Below are positions 7,485-13,054 of a DNA stretch of 13,122 nucleotides, one piece after another. Source of the DNA: Burkholderiales bacterium (GTDB lineage Bacteria; Actinomycetota; Thermoleophilia; Gaiellales; Gaiellaceae); assembly GCA_025935595.1 (NCBI GenBank), contig JAICUZ010000041.1, positions 1 to 13,122 on the forward strand. Reading direction: 5' to 3'. The notes beneath the pieces were generated by a model. The model was not told the DNA's origin and did no database searches. It saw nothing but the letters and a program-made list of their open reading frames with translations. Every line of letters starts with the position of its first letter. Position 1 is the first letter of the stretch. The translations under genes were made by a program, and so were the position numbers.

Positions 7485-7626
7485 TGTCCACCCGGGCCCC
7501 GATTCGACGCCAAACGACGGTAACCAACCTCCGGAGATATATCCACCAGCCCACCGACCAACGATCCGGCGCAGGCTCGGCAGGGACCGTCGGGACACGA
7601 CCCTTGACCGAACGACGTGACGCACG
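7485..7626. repeat. 142-bp repeat unit 3 (next to the queA end)
   Basis: This is the most diverged unit. Most of its private changes lie in the first 76 bp. The CCGTCG stem is weakened there by one mismatch and one possible wobble pair, while the GTCG-N5-CGAC stem is kept. It ends 22 bp from the queA stop. Confidence 0.9.
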
Positions 7627-7648
7627 TGCGACTGCGGGGCCACCGGCT

Positions 7649-8575
7649 TCACAGGATGAGCATCGCATCGCCGAAGGAGTAGAAGCGATAGCGCTCCGCG
7701 ATCGCGAGCTCATACAGGCTGCGCATCTCCTCCACGCCCGCGAACGCCATCACGAGGGCGAGCAGGGTCGAGCGCGGGAGATGGAAGTTCGTGAGCAGAT
7801 GGTCCACGCGCTCGAAGGCGAAGCCCGGCGTGATGAAGAGCTCGGTTCGTCCTGCCAGAGGCGCGCCGCGGGCGAGCGTCTCGAGCACGCGCACCGTCGT
7901 CGTGCCGACCGCCAGAACGTCCGGCGCCGAGCGAATCCGCTCCCACGCCGACGCGCCGACCTCGTACCGCTCGCCGTGGATGCGGTGCTCCTCCACCTGC
8001 TCGGCCTGCAGCGGACGGAAGGTGTCGAGCCCCACGTGCAGGGTCACGCGCTCGACGTCAAGCCGCGCGAGCACCTCTGGCGTGAAATGCAGCCCGGCCG
8101 TGGGCGCGGCCGCCGAGCCGCTCTCCCGCGCATAGACCGTCTGGTAGCGGGAGGCGTCGACAAGGGGCTCTGTGATGTACGGCGGCAGCGGCGGCGCGCC
8201 GGCCGGATCGCCGTCGAGGCGCACGCGCCAGCGCCCCTCGCCGAGGTGCTCGAGCAGCTCGACCATGCCGTAGCGTCGGCCCGGCCGCAGGCGGCGCGTC
8301 GGCCGGGCCAGTGCGATCCACTCCCCTGCCCCCACCGGCTCGAGCAACAGCACCTCCCCGCGCGGCTGCCCGATCGCGATCCGCGCCGGCACGACCCGCG
8401 TGTCGTTCACCACCGTCAAGCCGCCGACGAGACCCGGCAGCTCGCGGAACACGTGGTGCGACACGGCGCCGGTCGCGCGCGAGTAGACGAGCAGCCGCGA
8501 CTCGTCGCGACGTGTCGCCGGACGCTGCGCGATCAGCTCCGCCGGCAGGTCATAGTCGAGCTCGCGGGCTTCCAT
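7649..8575 (-). CDS. queA: S-adenosylmethionine:tRNA ribosyltransferase-isomerase
   Basis: QueA transfers and isomerises the ribosyl part of S-adenosylmethionine onto preQ1-tRNA to make epoxyqueuosine, the step after Tgt. Family blocks are clear: LDYDLPAELIAQRPATRRDESRLL near the N-terminus, NDTRVVPAR (57-65), APTAGLHFTPEVL (157-169), LHVGLDTFRP (179-188), AVGTTTVRVLET (222-233), FERVDHLLTNFHLPRSTLL (254-272) and the terminal YRFYSFGDAMLI. The 308-residue product is shorter than the usual ~340-355. The missing part lies between NDTRVVPAR and LPPYI (about 66-134), where related enzymes have longer loops. ATG 8575 is the only sensible start. It lies 27 bp from a divergent start codon, so the mRNA must be almost leaderless. 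A preQ1 riboswitch is excluded by lack of space. Confidence 0.96.
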   Translation of the reverse strand: MEARELDYDLPAELIAQRPATRRDESRLLVYSRATGAVSHHVFRELPGLVGGLTVVNDTRVVPARIAIGQPRGEVLLLEPVGAGEWIALARPTRRLRPGRRYGMVELLEHLGEGRWRVRLDGDPAGAPPLPPYITEPLVDASRYQTVYARESGSAAAPTAGLHFTPEVLARLDVERVTLHVGLDTFRPLQAEQVEEHRIHGERYEVGASAWERIRSAPDVLAVGTTTVRVLETLARGAPLAGRTELFITPGFAFERVDHLLTNFHLPRSTLLALVMAFAGVEEMRSLYELAIAERYRFYSFGDAMLIL

Positions 8576-8602
8576 CCGACCCGGACGCTAGCGTCGGCTT
8601 CC
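8576..8602. promoter_or_regulatory. Minimal symmetric bidirectional promoter between queA and a small gene
   Basis: The complete gap between two divergent ATG codons is 27 bp. At its centre lies a perfect 12-bp palindrome, GACGCTAGCGTC (8584-8595). It supplies the TANNNT-type -10 hexamer TAGCGT on each strand: plus 8589-8594, 8 bp before ATG 8603; minus 8590-8585, 9 bp before ATG 8575. Overlapping, inverted -10 elements of this kind are known to drive divergent transcription in bacteria. Transcripts would start 0-3 bases before each ATG. Function as an operator instead of, or as well as, a promoter is possible. Confidence 0.65.
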
Positions 8603-8887
8603 ATGAACGAGCTCCGCGAAGCGCTCCGCGACGGCCTCCGCGAAGAGGCCGCACCGATCTCGCGCCGTCTGGCCGAGGTGAAGGGCCTCTCGAACCACAC
8701 GATCCGCCGTCTCGACGGGATCGAGCACACGCTCGCGAGCGAGCGCGACGCACGCATCGACGACCTCGCATTGCTGGTCGAGCTGCTTACCGAGGGTTGG
8801 CGGTCGCTCAACGCGCGGCTCGACCGGATCGAGGCAGCGCTCGAGCAGCCGCACAACGTCGTGCCGCTGCGCGGCAACGTCGCCTAA
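8603..8887 (+). CDS. Small coiled-coil protein of unknown function
   Basis: I do not recognise a family. The 94 residues are charged and predicted almost wholly helical. Heptad-like hydrophobic spacing runs from about 18 to 81 (ISRRLAEVKGL, TIRRLDGIEHTL, IDDLALLVELLTEGW, LNARLDRIEAAL), and a short non-helical tail ends in VPLRGNVA. It has no cysteine, no signal peptide and no membrane segment, so a cytoplasmic oligomer or scaffold is the simplest reading. The ATG at 8603 follows a TAGCGT -10-like hexamer by 8 bp and has no Shine-Dalgarno, as expected for a leaderless or near-leaderless mRNA. The frame is open far upstream, but only through the antisense strand of queA and the repeats. Its stop overlaps the convergent histidine kinase gene by 4 bp. 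Confidence 0.75.
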   Translation: MNELREALRDGLREEAAPISRRLAEVKGLSNHTIRRLDGIEHTLASERDARIDDLALLVELLTEGWRSLNARLDRIEAALEQPHNVVPLRGNVA

Positions 8888-10311
8888 CGCACCGGCAGTA
8901 ACAACTCGAACCGAGACCCACGGCCGACCTCGGACTCGAGGTCGAGCGATCCGCCGAGCATCGCCGAGAGCTCTTTGGCGATCGCGAGCCCGAGGCCCGT
9001 GCCGCCGCCGGTCTGCGACACGAATGGCCGGAACAGCCGCTCACGCATCTCCGGCGGGATGCCCGCGCCGTTGTCCTCGACCGCGACGTGCACCGTGCCG
9101 TTGCGCTGCGCGAGCTCGAGCGAGATGCGCCCGCCGTCCGGTGTCGCGTGGAACGCGTTCGAGAGCAGGTTCCCGACGACCTGCAGCACGCGATCGCCGT
9201 CGGAGGTGATGACGGGGCGCGCACGGACATCCTGGTGGTAGTCGATCGACCGCCGGCGCGCCTCCTCGCGGAACCGCTCGTAGGCCTGGTCGACGAGCTG
9301 CCCCATGTCGACCTCCTCCGACGTGACGGTGAAGCGATGCGTGTCGAGCTTCGCGAGATCGAGGATGTCGCCGACGAGGCGGTCGAGCCGCTGCACCTCG
9401 CGCTCGACCGTCTCGAGCGACGCTGCGCGCTCGGACGGGTCGTCGACCACGCCTTCGCGCAACGCCGAGACATGGCCGCGAATCGCCGTCAGCGGCGTGC
9501 GCAGCTCATGCGACACCGACATCAGGAAGTTGCGTTCCATCTCCTCGACCTCGGCGAGCCGCGACGCCATCTCCCCGAAGCGCTCGCTCAGGTGGCCGAG
9601 CTCACCCGGGGCGTGCTGCGGCACCTTCACGTCGTAGTCGCCTCGCGCGACGGCGTCGGCGGCCTCGGAGAGCTGCAGCACCGGCCGGACGATCCGGCGC
9701 GAGAGGTAGCCGGCGAGCAGCGCGGCGACGAGCAGACCGAGGATGCCGGCGAGGGTGAGCCGCTCGATCAAGTCGTAGACACGCGCGCTCACGTCCGTCT
9801 TCCTCGTCGCGACGACGATCGCACCGATCGCGTCAGAACCCGTCTGACCGGTCACGATCGGGTTCGCGACCGCGTAGTAGCGGTGGTTCGTCCCCGGCAG
9901 CGTGAATTCGAACGTGCCGGACTTGCCCGAGATCCAGTCGAAGGTCGTCTTCGTCGGGAACGCCTCGAGGCCGGGGATCGGCTGCGTGTCCTGGCCCGGG
10001 AAGAGGCGGTGCGGTCCGAGGAAGAAGATCTTGTCGCCCGTCGCGAGCTCCAGCGACTGCGCGGCGACTTTTGCGGGCGCGCGCCGGTCGGTCGACTTCT
10101 TGCCGTTCTTGAACGCGTAGCTCTGGTTGACCGACTTGGCGTAGAGGTGCGCGATCCCGTTCGCCTCGCGGCTCAGCTTGGCGAGCGCCTGGTCGTGGGA
10201 GAAGTCGCGGAACAGACGAACGGCGATGAGCGTCGTGACGAGGCCCGCGAGGATGATCCCCGCAAGAAACACGAGCGGCAGCCGGACACGGAGCGAGCCG
10301 AGCACAGGCAT
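8884..10311 (-). CDS. Two-component sensor histidine kinase (HAMP, HisKA, HATPase_c)
   Basis: This membrane sensor kinase is the partner of the response regulator encoded just upstream. Domain order in 475 residues is TM1 (about 13-33), extracytoplasmic sensor (34-184), TM2 (about 185-203), HAMP (204-256), HisKA with H-box FLMSVSHELRTPLTAIRGH and phospho-acceptor H268, and an ATPase domain. The ATPase domain has the N box NLLSNAFHATPDGG (381-394), G1 VEDNGAGIPPE (411-421), F box LFRPF (426-430) and G2 GGGTGLGLAIAKEL (435-448). All catalytic motifs are intact. The sensor region is basic (KNGKKSTDRR, 68-77) and lacks cysteines; its ligand is unknown. ATG 10311 starts 5 bp after the regulator stop. 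An upstream in-frame extension to 10380 would overlap the regulator and is rejected. Confidence 0.96.
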   Translation of the reverse strand: MPVLGSLRVRLPLVFLAGIILAGLVTTLIAVRLFRDFSHDQALAKLSREANGIAHLYAKSVNQSYAFKNGKKSTDRRAPAKVAAQSLELATGDKIFFLGPHRLFPGQDTQPIPGLEAFPTKTTFDWISGKSGTFEFTLPGTNHRYYAVANPIVTGQTGSDAIGAIVVATRKTDVSARVYDLIERLTLAGILGLLVAALLAGYLSRRIVRPVLQLSEAADAVARGDYDVKVPQHAPGELGHLSERFGEMASRLAEVEEMERNFLMSVSHELRTPLTAIRGHVSALREGVVDDPSERAASLETVEREVQRLDRLVGDILDLAKLDTHRFTVTSEEVDMGQLVDQAYERFREEARRRSIDYHQDVRARPVITSDGDRVLQVVGNLLSNAFHATPDGGRISLELAQRNGTVHVAVEDNGAGIPPEMRERLFRPFVSQTGGGTGLGLAIAKELSAMLGGSLDLESEVGRGSRFELLLPVR

Positions 10312-10316
10312 GGCCG

Positions 10317-11033
10317 CTACTTGTTCGGCGGTTCCCTCTTCGCGTCCTTCGCCGGCGAGACCTTGTAGCCGACGCCCCACACGGTGACGATCGGCGACGC
10401 GTCACCGAGCTTCCGCCGCAGCTGGCGGACGTGGACGTCGACGGTGCGGGTGTCGCCCGCGAAGGTGTAGCCCCACACGCGCTCGAGCAGCTGGTCGCGC
10501 GTCAAGACGAGCCCGCGGTGGTCGAGCAGCTCCCAGAGGAGATCGAACTCCTTCGGTGCGAGCTGGATCTCCTCTTCCCCGACGCGCACCTCCCGCCGGC
10601 CGGCGTCGACGTGGAGGTCGCCGTGCTCGATCGTCTCGCTCTCGAGGTCGCGGCGGTCCGGCGTCGTGCGGCGCAGGATCGACTTCACCCGCGCGACGAG
10701 CTCGCGCGGGTTGAAGGGCTTCGTCAGGTAGTCGTCGGCACCGACCTCGAGGCCGATGATCTTGTCGACGTCCTCGTCGCGGGCGGTCAGCATCAGGATC
10801 GGCACGTCGCTCGTCTGGCGGATCCGCTTCGTCACCTCGATCCCGTCGATGTCCGGCAGCATCAGGTCGAGCACGATCAGCCCCGGCATCTCCTGCGCGA
10901 CCTGGTTCAACGCGTCACCGCCGGTCGCGGCTGTGCGAACGCCGTAGCCGGCGTTCTTCAGGTACAGCGCGACGAACGAGGCGATCGAGCTCTCGTCCTC
11001 GACGACGAGGATGCTCGGCGTAGAGGCGCTCAC
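10317..11033 (-). CDS. OmpR/PhoB-family response regulator
   Basis: This is a DNA-binding regulator controlled by phosphorylation. The 238 residues comprise a receiver domain (about 6-123) and a winged-helix OmpR-type domain (about 137-226). In the receiver, the acidic pair is E12/D13, the phosphorylation site D56 (VLDLMLPDIDG), the switch Thr T83 and the conserved Lys K105 (LTKPF). The winged helix shows LAPKEFDLLWELLDHRG, VLTRDQLLERVWGY, TRTVDVHVRQLRRKLGD and VWGVGYKV. A short basic tail follows. The GTG start overlaps the preceding gene's stop as TAGTG, which indicates translational coupling. The kinase gene follows after 5 bp. Targets are unknown; the shared promoter region upstream of the operon and the antiporter is a candidate site. 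Confidence 0.97.
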   Translation of the reverse strand: MSASTPSILVVEDESSIASFVALYLKNAGYGVRTAATGGDALNQVAQEMPGLIVLDLMLPDIDGIEVTKRIRQTSDVPILMLTARDEDVDKIIGLEVGADDYLTKPFNPRELVARVKSILRRTTPDRRDLESETIEHGDLHVDAGRREVRVGEEEIQLAPKEFDLLWELLDHRGLVLTRDQLLERVWGYTFAGDTRTVDVHVRQLRRKLGDASPIVTVWGVGYKVSPAKDAKREPPNK

Positions 11034-11569
11034 TACGGCGTCGGCGCCGGGGGGGTCTGTGTCCCGAACGGCACCGCCTTGACGGTGAGGAGAGGCGCCG
11101 CAACCCAGTCGCCGGAGTCGACGGCGTAGTAGCCGGCGTCGACGGCGGTCTCGCTCGCGTTGAGCAACGCGACACCGACACCGATTGCGGTCAGGTCGAT
11201 GCCCGAGCCGCGGAAGATCAGCCGGTACTTCCCGCCGGTGACGCGGAAGTGGATGTTGTCGCCGGTGTACGTGGTCTGCGCCGACGTCCCGTCGAACGTG
11301 GACGCGGGCGTGAACGACTTCGTGTCCCACCCCGTGACGAGGATCCTCCCGTCACCGAGGAACGGGTCTTCGACGATCAGCTTGCCGGTGTCCATCTGTC
11401 CCCAGAGCAGCCCGCGCGCGGGTTGGGCCGCCTTGCCGATCGTCACCTTCCCGTACACGGCCTTTAGCTCGAGCACGCCGTCTCCGCTCGCAGTCGAGCC
11501 CGCAAGCGCCGCGGGAACGGCTGCGAGCGAGCACACCAGGATGACCAAGAACCGCCGCATGGCAAGCAC
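11033..11569 (-). CDS. Secreted protein of unknown function, first gene of a two-component operon
   Basis: I do not recognise a named family. The 178 residues begin with a clear Sec signal peptide (basic MLAMRR, hydrophobic 7-18, likely cleavage after ALA at 21-23). The mature part is rich in Gly, Thr and Val with many short alternating hydrophobic stretches, suggesting a beta-rich domain; it has no cysteine and ends in a Pro-rich tail (TPPAPTP). There is no lipobox before C13, so it is probably released or held by contacts. The GTG at 11569 is supported by AAGGA 6 bp upstream; an ATG three codons later (11560) is the alternative. The stop overlaps the response regulator start (TAGTG). Being encoded first in a sensor kinase operon suggests a sensing partner or an envelope target, but this is inference. 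Confidence 0.85.
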   Translation of the reverse strand: MLAMRRFLVILVCSLAAVPAALAGSTASGDGVLELKAVYGKVTIGKAAQPARGLLWGQMDTGKLIVEDPFLGDGRILVTGWDTKSFTPASTFDGTSAQTTYTGDNIHFRVTGGKYRLIFRGSGIDLTAIGVGVALLNASETAVDAGYYAVDSGDWVAAPLLTVKAVPFGTQTPPAPTP

Positions 11570-11575
11570 AGTGTT

Positions 11576-11580
11576 TCCTT
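11576..11580 (-). promoter_or_regulatory. Ribosome binding site of the secreted-protein gene
   Basis: AAGGA reads on the minus strand from 11580 to 11576, 6 bp before GTG 11569 and 15 bp before ATG 11560. The spacing favours the GTG. Confidence 0.7.
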
Positions 11581-11601
11581 CTGAATTATGCCGTGATTCA
11601 G
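11581..11601. repeat. Inverted repeat CTGAAT-N9-ATTCAG in the divergent promoter region
   Basis: Perfect 6-bp arms (11581-11586 and 11596-11601) flank a 9-bp spacer. A minus-strand -10-like CATAAT (11590-11585) lies within it, so a protein bound here would cover the likely promoter of the two-component operon. The -10 assignment is weak because it sits close to the ribosome binding site. Confidence 0.45.
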
Positions 11602-11621
11602 CGAAAAGTAAGGACTTTTCG
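11602..11621. promoter_or_regulatory. Perfect 8-bp-arm palindrome midway between divergent operons, candidate operator
   Basis: CGAAAAGT (11602-11609) and ACTTTTCG (11614-11621) are exact inverted repeats around the 4-bp spacer AAGG. The element is AT-rich against very GC-rich surroundings. It lies 32 bp from the GTG of the minus operon and 33 bp from the GTG of the antiporter, so it is at the midpoint of the 85-bp gap. No T-run follows on either strand to suggest a terminator, and no gene end is nearby. A dimeric regulator site acting on both genes is the likeliest reading. I do not recognise the motif. Confidence 0.6.
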
Positions 11622-11639
11622 AAACACGGCCGCTGCGGA

Positions 11640-11645
11640 TACGTT
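11640..11645 (+). promoter_or_regulatory. Candidate -10 element of the antiporter gene
   Basis: TACGTT fits TANNNT and lies 9 bp before GTG 11655, the same distance as for queA. This would give a nearly leaderless mRNA, consistent with the lack of a ribosome binding site. The match is short and could be chance. Confidence 0.35.
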
Positions 11646-11654
11646 CATTGCGGC

Positions 11655-12842
11655 GTGGAGGACCTGACGAGCTTCGGTTTGGACGTCCTCCTCGTTGCGG
11701 CTGGGCTCTCCGCGGCACTGCTCGCGAGCAAGCTCACAGCGCGGCTCGCCGTGCCGTCGGCGGCAGTGTTCCTGGTCGCGGCCGCCGTCGCCTCGGACGC
11801 CGCCCCGTCGCTCGCGCCGTCGACGAACGCGGTGGAGCGGATCGGGACGATCGCGCTGATCGTGATCCTGTTCGACGGCGGCTCGTCGATCGGGTTGCGC
11901 CGGTTTCGCACGGTCGCCGTCCCCGTGGCCGCAGCGGGCATCGTCGGCACGTTCGCGACCGCCGGCCTGATCGCGATGTTCGCGCACTGGGCACTGGACT
12001 TCGGCTGGACGACGTCCGGGCTCCTAGGCGCAGCGATCGCGCCGACGGATCCGGCGGTGATGTTCTCGATCCTGGGCGACCGTGCGATCGGCGGCACCGT
12101 GCAGCCTCTCCTCGAGGGCGAGTCCGGCGCGAACGACCCGGTCGGGATCGCGCTGATGATCGGGATGATCGAGCTCGCGACGAACCACGACGCGACGTTC
12201 TGGGTCGTCGTCGAGACGTTCGCCCTCCAGATGAGCATCGGCCTCGCGTTCGGGATCGTCGGCGGCCTGGTCGAACGGCAGTTGCTTCGAAGGCTGGCGC
12301 TTCCGTCGTCGGGCCTCCACACGATCCGCACGCTTGCTCTCGCCGGACTCGTCTACGGTGCCGCGACCGTCGCGCACGGCTCCGGCTTCCTCGCCGTGTT
12401 CGTGGCGGGGCTCATCGTCGGCGACCTCGAGGTTGCGTTCAAGACGGAGATCGACGCGTTCCAGGACGGCCTGGCAACGCTCGCCGAGATCGTCGTGTTC
12501 GTCGCGCTCGGGCTGACGATCTCGCTCGGGAGCCTCAGCGGCGTCGACTGGGCCGAAGGCTTCGCGCTCGCCGCCTTCACCGCGCTCGTCGCGCGTCCCG
12601 TCGCGCTCGGCCCGCTCCTCCTACCCACCTCGCTCCGCCGCGGCGAGGTCGCGTTCGTCATGTGGGGCGGCTTGAAGGGAGCCGTGCCGATCCTGCTGGC
12701 GGCGTTCGCGGTCGGGCGGCACGTGCCCGACGCGCACCGGCTCTACGACCTCGTCTTCGTGGTCGTGCTCGTTTCGGTCGTCGTGCAGGGCAGCTCGCTG
12801 TCGTGGGCGGCGCGGCGACTCGGAGTCACGCCACGCGCTTGA
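11655..12842 (+). CDS. CPA1-family cation/proton antiporter, NhaP2/CvrA-like, membrane domain only
   Basis: This is predicted to exchange Na+ or K+ for protons across the membrane. The 395 residues are almost wholly hydrophobic, with about a dozen membrane segments. Family motifs are LFDGG (72-76), APTDPAVMFSIL (129-140), LEGESGANDPVG (153-164) with the ion-binding N160/D161 pair, VARPVAL (312-318) and WGGLKGAVPI (337-346). ESGANDP and the DPAVMFSIL block resemble E. coli CvrA/NhaP2 more than NhaP1. Unlike CvrA (~578 residues), the protein stops right after the membrane domain, so the cytosolic TrkA-C and CorC-like regulatory parts are absent. GTG 11655 is the best start just before TM1; TTG 11679 is an alternative. 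The frame is open far upstream, but only antisense to the neighbouring gene. The 3' end overlaps a convergent small gene by 17 bp. Confidence 0.93.
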   Translation: MEDLTSFGLDVLLVAAGLSAALLASKLTARLAVPSAAVFLVAAAVASDAAPSLAPSTNAVERIGTIALIVILFDGGSSIGLRRFRTVAVPVAAAGIVGTFATAGLIAMFAHWALDFGWTTSGLLGAAIAPTDPAVMFSILGDRAIGGTVQPLLEGESGANDPVGIALMIGMIELATNHDATFWVVVETFALQMSIGLAFGIVGGLVERQLLRRLALPSSGLHTIRTLALAGLVYGAATVAHGSGFLAVFVAGLIVGDLEVAFKTEIDAFQDGLATLAEIVVFVALGLTISLGSLSGVDWAEGFALAAFTALVARPVALGPLLLPTSLRRGEVAFVMWGGLKGAVPILLAAFAVGRHVPDAHRLYDLVFVVVLVSVVVQGSSLSWAARRLGVTPRA

Positions 12843-13023
12843 CGGTCTGCGTCAGGCCGCCGACTCGCACGGTCTCGTACGTCTCGACCACGCGAACGGC
12901 TCCCGCCGCCTGCACCTCGGGCTCGCAGACCGCGCACACCGTGCGATCACGCCGCTCCCACCGCCAGACGCGGTAGCGCTCGCCGGCGAGGAGCGTCCTA
13001 CGGCAGGCATGGCACATCGCCAT
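12826..13023 (-). CDS. Small four-cysteine, probable zinc-ribbon protein
   Basis: No named family is recognised. The 65 residues carry two CxxC pairs (C4/C7 in CHAC and C30/C33 in CAVC) separated by 22 residues, the layout of a small zinc-binding ribbon. An Arg/Trp-rich stretch lies between (RYRVWRWERRDR) and a beta-like C-terminal half follows (VRVVETYETVRVGGLTQTV). No signal peptide or membrane segment is seen, so it should be cytoplasmic; nucleic-acid or protein binding is possible. The ATG at 13023 is preceded by TAGCGT with exactly 6 bp between, the classic geometry of a leaderless transcript, and no Shine-Dalgarno is present. A second ATG two codons later is possible. The 3' end overlaps the antiporter gene in convergent orientation. 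Confidence 0.75.
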   Translation of the reverse strand: MAMCHACRRTLLAGERYRVWRWERRDRTVCAVCEPEVQAAGAVRVVETYETVRVGGLTQTVKRVA

Positions 13024-13029
13024 ACGGCC

Positions 13030-13035
13030 ACGCTA
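13030..13035 (-). promoter_or_regulatory. -10 hexamer TAGCGT of a leaderless small gene
   Basis: TAGCGT reads on the minus strand from 13035 to 13030. Six bases separate it from the A of ATG 13023, so transcription would start on the start codon. The same hexamer occurs twice in the symmetric promoter at 8584-8595. It lies between the zinc-ribbon gene and the upstream dehydrogenase stop. Confidence 0.6.
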
Positions 13036-13054
13036 GGCGGGGCAGCGGACGGCG

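Larger units (their letters stand above)
7201..7626. repeat. Three perfect-period tandem copies of a 142-bp non-coding repeat
   Basis: This array fills 426 of the 449 bp between queA and tgt. The units begin at 7201, 7343 and 7485, and no insertion or deletion disturbs the 142-bp period. By hand alignment, units 1 and 2 differ at 10 positions (93% identity), 2 and 3 at 16 (89%) and 1 and 3 at 18 (87%). The period is not a multiple of three, so no frame is conserved between units and the repeat is not coding. Conserved parts are a CCGTCG-N5-CGACGG stem in units 1 and 2, a GTCG-N5-CGAC stem in all three, an invariant 19-bp core at unit positions 91-109, and CACGTG at the end of each unit. Function is unknown. 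It may be a transcribed spacer, an attenuator or a copy of a dispersed repeat family. Confidence 0.95.

Noticed and set aside
7201..7626. CRISPR array
   Set aside because: The units are 142 bp, directly abutting and without unique spacers. No cas gene is present.
7200..7652. N-terminal extension of Tgt by 151 codons through the repeats
   Set aside because: The 142-bp period shifts frame in each unit, so the peptide would not be conserved. Tgt homology begins right at GTG 7199. GC-rich DNA simply lacks stop codons here.
7475..8602. Plus-strand frame joining the repeat array and queA antisense to the 94-residue coiled-coil gene
   Set aside because: It is antisense to queA, which is certain. 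Only the part from ATG 8603 has a plausible coding pattern and a promoter-like element.
8576..8602. preQ1 riboswitch upstream of queA
   Set aside because: Only 27 bp separate queA from the divergent start codon, too short for an aptamer and expression platform.
11602..11621. Rho-independent terminator
   Set aside because: The hairpin lies between two divergent gene starts, not after a gene end, and is not followed by a T-run on either strand.
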